Source: Sphingomonas sp. CCH9-E2 (GTDB lineage Bacteria > Pseudomonadota > Alphaproteobacteria > Sphingomonadales > Sphingomonadaceae). From it: a DNA stretch of 7,799 nucleotides. Shown here in pieces: positions 5,077 through 7,799 of the stretch. The translations under genes were made by a program, and so were the position numbers. How positions within the stretch are numbered: position 1 is the first letter of the stretch; the number at the start of each line of letters is the position of its first letter. Below the pieces are notes generated by a model. The model was given only the letters and a program-made list of their open reading frames with translations. It was not told the origin of the DNA and made no database searches. The DNA is taken from the NCBI RefSeq assembly GCF_001557215.1, contig NZ_LSJM01000297.1, forward strand, positions 1 through 7,799, in the 5' to 3' direction.

Positions 5077-6411
5077 ATGACCAGTTCACCCGTCGTCACC
5101 CGCTTTGCGCCCAGCCCCACCGGCCGCCTGCATGTCGGCAATATCCGCACCGCGCTCCACAACTGGATGTGGGCGCGCAAACAGGGCGGCCGCTTCCTGC
5201 TGCGCATCGACGACACCGATCCCGAACGGTCGCAAGAAGCGTTCGTCGATGCGATCCGCACCGACCTTGCTTGGCTCGGCCTCGTCCCCGATGGCGAGGC
5301 ACGCCAGTCGCAGCGCTTCGACCTGTATGAGCGCCGCTTTGCTGAGCTGGTCGCGGCGGGCCGAATTTACCCTGCCTATGAAAGCCAGCAGGAACTGGAG
5401 CTGAAGCGCAAGATCCAGCTCGGTCGCGGGCTGCCCCCGATCTACGATCGCACGGCGCTGGCGCTGACCGACGCCGACCGCGCCGGCCTCGAAGCCGCCG
5501 GCACCCGCCCGCACTGGCGCTTCAAGCTCGACAGCGCCGCACCGATCGAATGGACCGATCTGATCCGCGGACCCCAGCGCTTCGATCCTGCGACGATGAG
5601 CGATCCTGTGATCCGCCGCGCCGATGGCTCGTGGCTCTACCTTCTTCCCTCGGTGATCGACGATATCGACATGGATATCACCCATGTCGTGCGCGGCGAG
5701 GACCATGTGTCCAACACGGCGGCGCAGGTGCAGATGTTCGCCGCGCTCGGCGCGACCCCGCCAGCCTTCGCGCACGAAGCGCTGCTGACCGGGAGCGAGG
5801 GCAAATTGTCGAAGCGCCTCGGCTCGCTCAGCTGCGACCATTTCCGCGACACGGGGCTGGAGCCACAGACGATCATCGCCCTGCTCGCACGGCTCGGCAC
5901 CAGCGATCCGGTCGAGCCGCAGCCAGACCCTGCGCCGCTGATCGCCGCATTCGATTTCGCCCGCTTCGGTCGTGCGCCCGCCCGCTTCGACGAAGCCGAG
6001 CTGGCCCAGCTCAACGCCCGCATCGTCCATCAGCTGCCGTTCGCGGCGGTCGCCGACCGACTGCCGGCGGACATGGACGCAGCTGCCTGGGACGCGATCC
6101 GGCCGAACCTCGAGACCGTCAACGGTGCCGCCGACTGGTGGCAGGTCGTTGCCGGGCCGGTCGATGCCCCGGCCGATCCCGAGGATCGCGCCTTTCTCGA
6201 CACCGCCGCCGATCTCGCCGCAACGCTCGACTGGCGCGCCGACCCGTGGCACGCGCTGACCGGTGCGCTCAAGGAGGCGACCGGGCGCAAGGGCCGCGCG
6301 CTGTTTCGCCCGCTGCGCCGCGCGCTCACCGGGCGCGACTCGGGCCCCGACATGGGCGCGTTGCTCCCCCTCATCGGGCGTGATCGCGCCATCGAGCGCT
6401 TGCGCGGCTGA
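5077..6411 (+). CDS. gltX: Glutamyl-tRNA synthetase (glutamate--tRNA ligase), 444 aa
   Basis: A class I aminoacyl-tRNA synthetase that joins glutamate to tRNA-Glu (and possibly tRNA-Gln for later amidation) using ATP, in the cytoplasm. Visible signatures are RFAPSPTGRLHVGNIRTAL (residues 9-27, with HVGN as the HIGH motif), LLRIDDTDPERS (41-52), the HVVRGEDHVSNTAAQ region (203-217) and EGKLSKRLGSLS (241-252, with KLSKR as the KMSKS motif). The rest is the helical anticodon-binding part. It is shorter than the ~470-residue Escherichia coli enzyme. The Cys/His zinc site of that enzyme is absent: the segment reads YPAYESQQELELKRKIQLGRGLPPIYDRT. This is typical of the second GluRS seen in many alphaproteobacteria, so another gltX copy elsewhere is likely (inference). 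ATG 5077 is preferred because it places TRFAPSPTG near the N-terminus. No Shine-Dalgarno site is visible; a leaderless mRNA is possible. Confidence 0.96.
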   Translation: MTSSPVVTRFAPSPTGRLHVGNIRTALHNWMWARKQGGRFLLRIDDTDPERSQEAFVDAIRTDLAWLGLVPDGEARQSQRFDLYERRFAELVAAGRIYPAYESQQELELKRKIQLGRGLPPIYDRTALALTDADRAGLEAAGTRPHWRFKLDSAAPIEWTDLIRGPQRFDPATMSDPVIRRADGSWLYLLPSVIDDIDMDITHVVRGEDHVSNTAAQVQMFAALGATPPAFAHEALLTGSEGKLSKRLGSLSCDHFRDTGLEPQTIIALLARLGTSDPVEPQPDPAPLIAAFDFARFGRAPARFDEAELAQLNARIVHQLPFAAVADRLPADMDAAAWDAIRPNLETVNGAADWWQVVAGPVDAPADPEDRAFLDTAADLAATLDWRADPWHALTGALKEATGRKGRALFRPLRRALTGRDSGPDMGALLPLIGRDRAIERLRG

Positions 6412-6436
6412 ACGGGTCCGCTCGCGCCATTTCCCT

Positions 6437-6448
6437 GCGCCGCGGCGC
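6437..6448. repeat. 12-bp GC palindrome GCGCCGCGGCGC
   Basis: A perfect palindrome 25 nt after the gltX stop. It is fully GC, lacks a loop and is not followed by a T-run, so it is not a standard terminator. It may be compositional. The remaining part of the 128-nt gap holds the tonB promoter. Confidence 0.3.
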
Positions 6449-6488
6449 CTAGTCGCCTGAACGAAAAGGAATTTGCAAGTCGCGTGTA

Positions 6489-6500
6489 ATGGTATATCAT
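6489..6500. promoter_or_regulatory. Near-palindrome ATGGTATATCAT over the tonB -10, possible metal-regulator box
   Basis: Ten of 12 positions are symmetric (ATGnTATAnCAT). With flanks it reads GTAATGGTATATCAT from 6486, resembling the Zur-type box GTAATGTTATAACATTAC as I recall it. It overlaps the -10 element, so a bound repressor would block RNA polymerase. Similarity to a Zur box is inference, and the right half-site diverges (CATCCT in place of CATTAC). Confidence 0.4.
6490..6498 (+). promoter_or_regulatory. Extended -10 promoter of the TonB-type gene (TGG-TATATC)
   Basis: TG at 6490-6491, one base, then TATATC at 6493-6498 form an extended -10. No good -35 lies at 17 nt (TTGCAA at 6473-6478 is only 14 nt away), which an extended -10 can tolerate. 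Transcription would start near 6505, giving a 5' leader of about 35 nt to ATG 6540. This also argues against the in-frame ATG at 6489. Confidence 0.55.
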
Positions 6501-6527
6501 CCTTCCACCGGCGCAGACCGGAATGAT

Positions 6528-6533
6528 GGAGAG
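6528..6533 (+). promoter_or_regulatory. Shine-Dalgarno site GGAGAG for ATG 6540
   Basis: GGAGAG lies 6 nt before ATG 6540 and fixes the TonB-type protein start; the in-frame ATG at 6489 has no such site. Confidence 0.65.
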
Positions 6534-6539
6534 CCTGTC

Positions 6540-7211
6540 ATGCACACCACCCGCTATCAGCCTTCCGCTTCACGCCCGGCGAGCGCCGGGGCCTCATTGC
6601 TCATTCTCGCCGCTATCGGCTTCGGCGCGACGCTGGTCGGTCCGACGCTGGTGCCGATCCTCAAGGATCCCCCGATCCAGGTCATTCCCATCAAGCTCGA
6701 TCCGCCCAAGCCCGACCCCAAGCCGATCGAGCAGGTCCGCGACAAGCGCGAAGCCGTCCCGAGGACCCAGCCGCTGCCCAACCAGCCCGATCCGGTCGTG
6801 CCGATTCCCGGCGCCGGCAATCCGATCCGATCGACCACGGGCTTTGACCCGGTCCCGATGGACCCGCCCGCCGACCCCGGGCCGCCTTCGTACGGCACCG
6901 TGGTCGACCCGCCCAAGCCGCCGGTGATGGTGGGGGCGACGGTCGATCCGCGCTATGCCGACTCGCTCCAGCCGCCCTATCCCAGCTCCGAAATCCGCAA
7001 TCAGACCGAGGGTCGCCTCACCGCCCGCGTGCTGGTCGGGATCGACGGTCGGGTCAAGGCGATCGAGATCATGCGCAGCCCCAGCAAGGGCCTGTCCGAA
7101 GTCACCCGCCGTCATGCCTTGTCCAAATGGCGGTTCAAGCCCGCGACCCGCGACGGCGTCCCCTATGAAGACTGGATGACGATGACGCTGAGTTTCAAAT
7201 TGGTGGATTGA
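6540..7211 (+). CDS. TonB family protein (energy transducer), 223 aa
   Basis: The layout is that of TonB: a short cytoplasmic N-terminus (residues 1-19), one membrane anchor (about 19-40, SLLILAAIGFGATLVGPTLVPIL), a long Pro/Asp/Lys-rich periplasmic linker (about 41-135, with PPKPDPKP and many PxP units), and a C-terminal TonB fold (about 140-223) with QPPYPSSEIRNQTEGRLTARVLVGIDGRVKAIEIMRSP, then the LSKWRFKPATRDGVPYEDWMTMTLSFKL end. Such proteins transmit inner-membrane proton-motive force, via ExbB/ExbD, to TonB-dependent receptors in the outer membrane. No exbB, exbD or receptor gene is in the window, so the partner is unknown; alphaproteobacteria with many receptors often carry several TonB paralogs. 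The start is set by GGAGAG 6528-6533 and by the upstream promoter. A near-palindrome over the -10 suggests repression, possibly by a metal-responsive regulator. The gene symbol is left empty because paralogs cannot be told apart. Confidence 0.9.
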   Translation: MHTTRYQPSASRPASAGASLLILAAIGFGATLVGPTLVPILKDPPIQVIPIKLDPPKPDPKPIEQVRDKREAVPRTQPLPNQPDPVVPIPGAGNPIRSTTGFDPVPMDPPADPGPPSYGTVVDPPKPPVMVGATVDPRYADSLQPPYPSSEIRNQTEGRLTARVLVGIDGRVKAIEIMRSPSKGLSEVTRRHALSKWRFKPATRDGVPYEDWMTMTLSFKLVD

Positions 7212-7217
7212 CGGGGT

Positions 7218-7246
7218 CTGGCCTCATGCCTCCGCATTCCCTATCT
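7218..7246 (+). promoter_or_regulatory. Possible promoter of a leaderless mRNA (CTGGCC-N17-CTATCT)
   Basis: CTGGCC (7218-7223) and CTATCT (7241-7246) are 17 nt apart and resemble CTTGAC-N17-CTATAT. The -10 ends 8 nt before ATG 7255, so transcription would start at or within a base or two of the start codon. No Shine-Dalgarno sequence precedes ATG 7255, consistent with a leaderless message. Confidence 0.45.
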
Positions 7247-7254
7247 TGGCGGCC

Positions 7255-7611
7255 ATGAGGTTCTTCAAACCCGATCGCCCCGTATCCACGGTCGGCGCGC
7301 TGGCGGATCTGCGCAACGCCCTGCGCATCCGCCACCGCTATCAGGTCTGGTTCCTGGTTGCGGCAGCGGTCACCACCGGGCTCGTCCTGTTCGGCTTCTA
7401 CAAGGACAGCTATTTCGAGAAGCCCTACAAGCGCGAGATCGTCTATTTCCAGAACTGGCGCGCCGATCGGACGGTTGACGAGATCATCGCGCAGCAAAAG
7501 ATCGACGAGCCGATCCGCCAGAAGAAACTCGCCGAGGAAAAGGCGAAGGCCGAAAAGAAGCGGCTGGAATACAAGAAGATCGACGACAAGCTGAAAGAAT
7601 ACGGGATTTGA
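7255..7611 (+). CDS. Small single-span membrane protein with charged helical tail, 118 aa
   Basis: ATG 7255 is preferred over the in-frame TTG at 7246, which falls in a candidate -10 element. Residues 1-30 are basic (RNALRIRHRYQ), so the N-terminus should stay in the cytoplasm. One membrane span covers about residues 31-49 (VWFLVAAAVTTGLVLFGFY). The remaining ~69 residues lie on the other side: DSYFEKPYKREIVYFQNWRADRTVDEIIAQQ, then a very charged Lys/Glu-rich helix (about 84-115, KKLAEEKAKAEKKRLEYKKI) that could form a coiled coil. No catalytic motif is seen and I do not recognise a named family. Its stop overlaps the likely start of ribD, so the two are probably translated together. A periplasmic structural or scaffolding role would fit the shape, but this is inference. 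Confidence 0.8.
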   Translation: MRFFKPDRPVSTVGALADLRNALRIRHRYQVWFLVAAAVTTGLVLFGFYKDSYFEKPYKREIVYFQNWRADRTVDEIIAQQKIDEPIRQKKLAEEKAKAEKKRLEYKKIDDKLKEYGI

Positions 7612-7799
7612 ACCACGCCGCGTGGATGGGGGCCGCGCTCGCGCTGGGCGAGCGTGCGCGCGGTCGTACCGCGCCCAATCCCAATGTCGGCTGCGTGATC
7701 GTCAGCGCGGATCGCGTCGTCGGGCGTGGCTGGACCCAACCCGGCGGCCGCCCTCATGCCGAGGCGATGGCACTGGCGCAGGCGGGCGAAGCCGCACGC
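7608..7799 (+). CDS. ribD: Riboflavin biosynthesis protein RibD, N-terminal part (runs off window)
   Basis: RibD deaminates and then reduces the pyrimidine intermediate of riboflavin synthesis, in the cytoplasm. The 64 visible residues match the N-terminal deaminase domain. They include WMGAALALGERARGRTAPNPNVGC (with the conserved PNPxVGC), a VIV strand, VVGRGWTQPGG, and RPHAEAMALAQAG, where HAE holds the zinc-binding His and the catalytic Glu. The downstream PCxxxGRTPPC zinc cysteines and the reductase domain lie beyond the window end. The start is most likely TTG 7608, whose last two bases overlap the TGA stop of the previous gene. It gives NHAAWMGAAL, matching the usual 6-7 residues before the conserved Met (Escherichia coli RibD begins MQDEYYMARAL). 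The alternative ATG 7626 would remove that lead. The overlap implies translational coupling to the small membrane-protein gene. Confidence 0.92.
   Translation, partial: MNHAAWMGAALALGERARGRTAPNPNVGCVIVSADRVVGRGWTQPGGRPHAEAMALAQAGEAAR

Noticed and set aside
5086..6252. 388-residue minus-strand frame opposite gltX
   Set aside because: gltX has diagnostic motifs throughout; the antisense frame has none.
6489..6539. Earlier ATG start for the TonB-type protein
   Set aside because: The ATG is part of the promoter palindrome and lacks a ribosome site; GGAGAG serves ATG 6540.

Overview
The window is GC-rich (roughly two-thirds G+C) chromosomal DNA, most likely from an alphaproteobacterium of the Sphingomonadaceae (Sphingomonas-like). 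The base for this is the codon use, a DUF6456 protein (a mainly alphaproteobacterial family), a ~445-residue zinc-free glutamyl-tRNA synthetase of the kind alphaproteobacteria carry as a second copy, and CTTGAC/CTATAT-like promoter words. The taxonomic call is inference. No mobile element, CRISPR array or rRNA is visible.

Left third (1-3197, + strand): the C-terminal ~750 residues of a polytopic DUF2339 membrane protein, then two small genes of unknown function in tight succession (40 nt and 4 nt gaps), probably one transcription unit. The first small protein looks cytoplasmic and the second is exported. They share a short helical motif, so they may be diverged relatives. This unit runs head-on into a minus-strand DUF6456 gene; both stop codons lie inside one 10-bp palindrome.

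Middle (3202-4990): the DUF6456 gene is divergent from a Cro/CI-type regulator with an S24-like C-terminal domain. The ~94-bp region between them holds two perfect inverted repeats, so this looks like an autoregulated regulatory pair. Next come a small exported protein with two cysteines, a large hairpin, and a minus-strand tRNA-Val(TAC) gene with its own plausible promoter.

Right part (5077-7799, + strand): gltX; a TonB-type protein behind an extended -10 promoter that overlaps a near-palindrome; a small one-span membrane protein with a highly charged helical tail; and the start of ribD, whose likely TTG start overlaps the preceding stop codon. gltX and the small membrane protein both have a -10-like element about 7-8 nt before ATG and no Shine-Dalgarno sequence, which suggests leaderless mRNAs.

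Most of this is ordinary housekeeping chromosome. The parts most worth testing are the XRE-S24/DUF6456 divergent pair with its operators, the metal-box-like palindrome at the TonB promoter, and the paired small genes behind DUF2339. No intergenic stretch exceeds about 130 bp.
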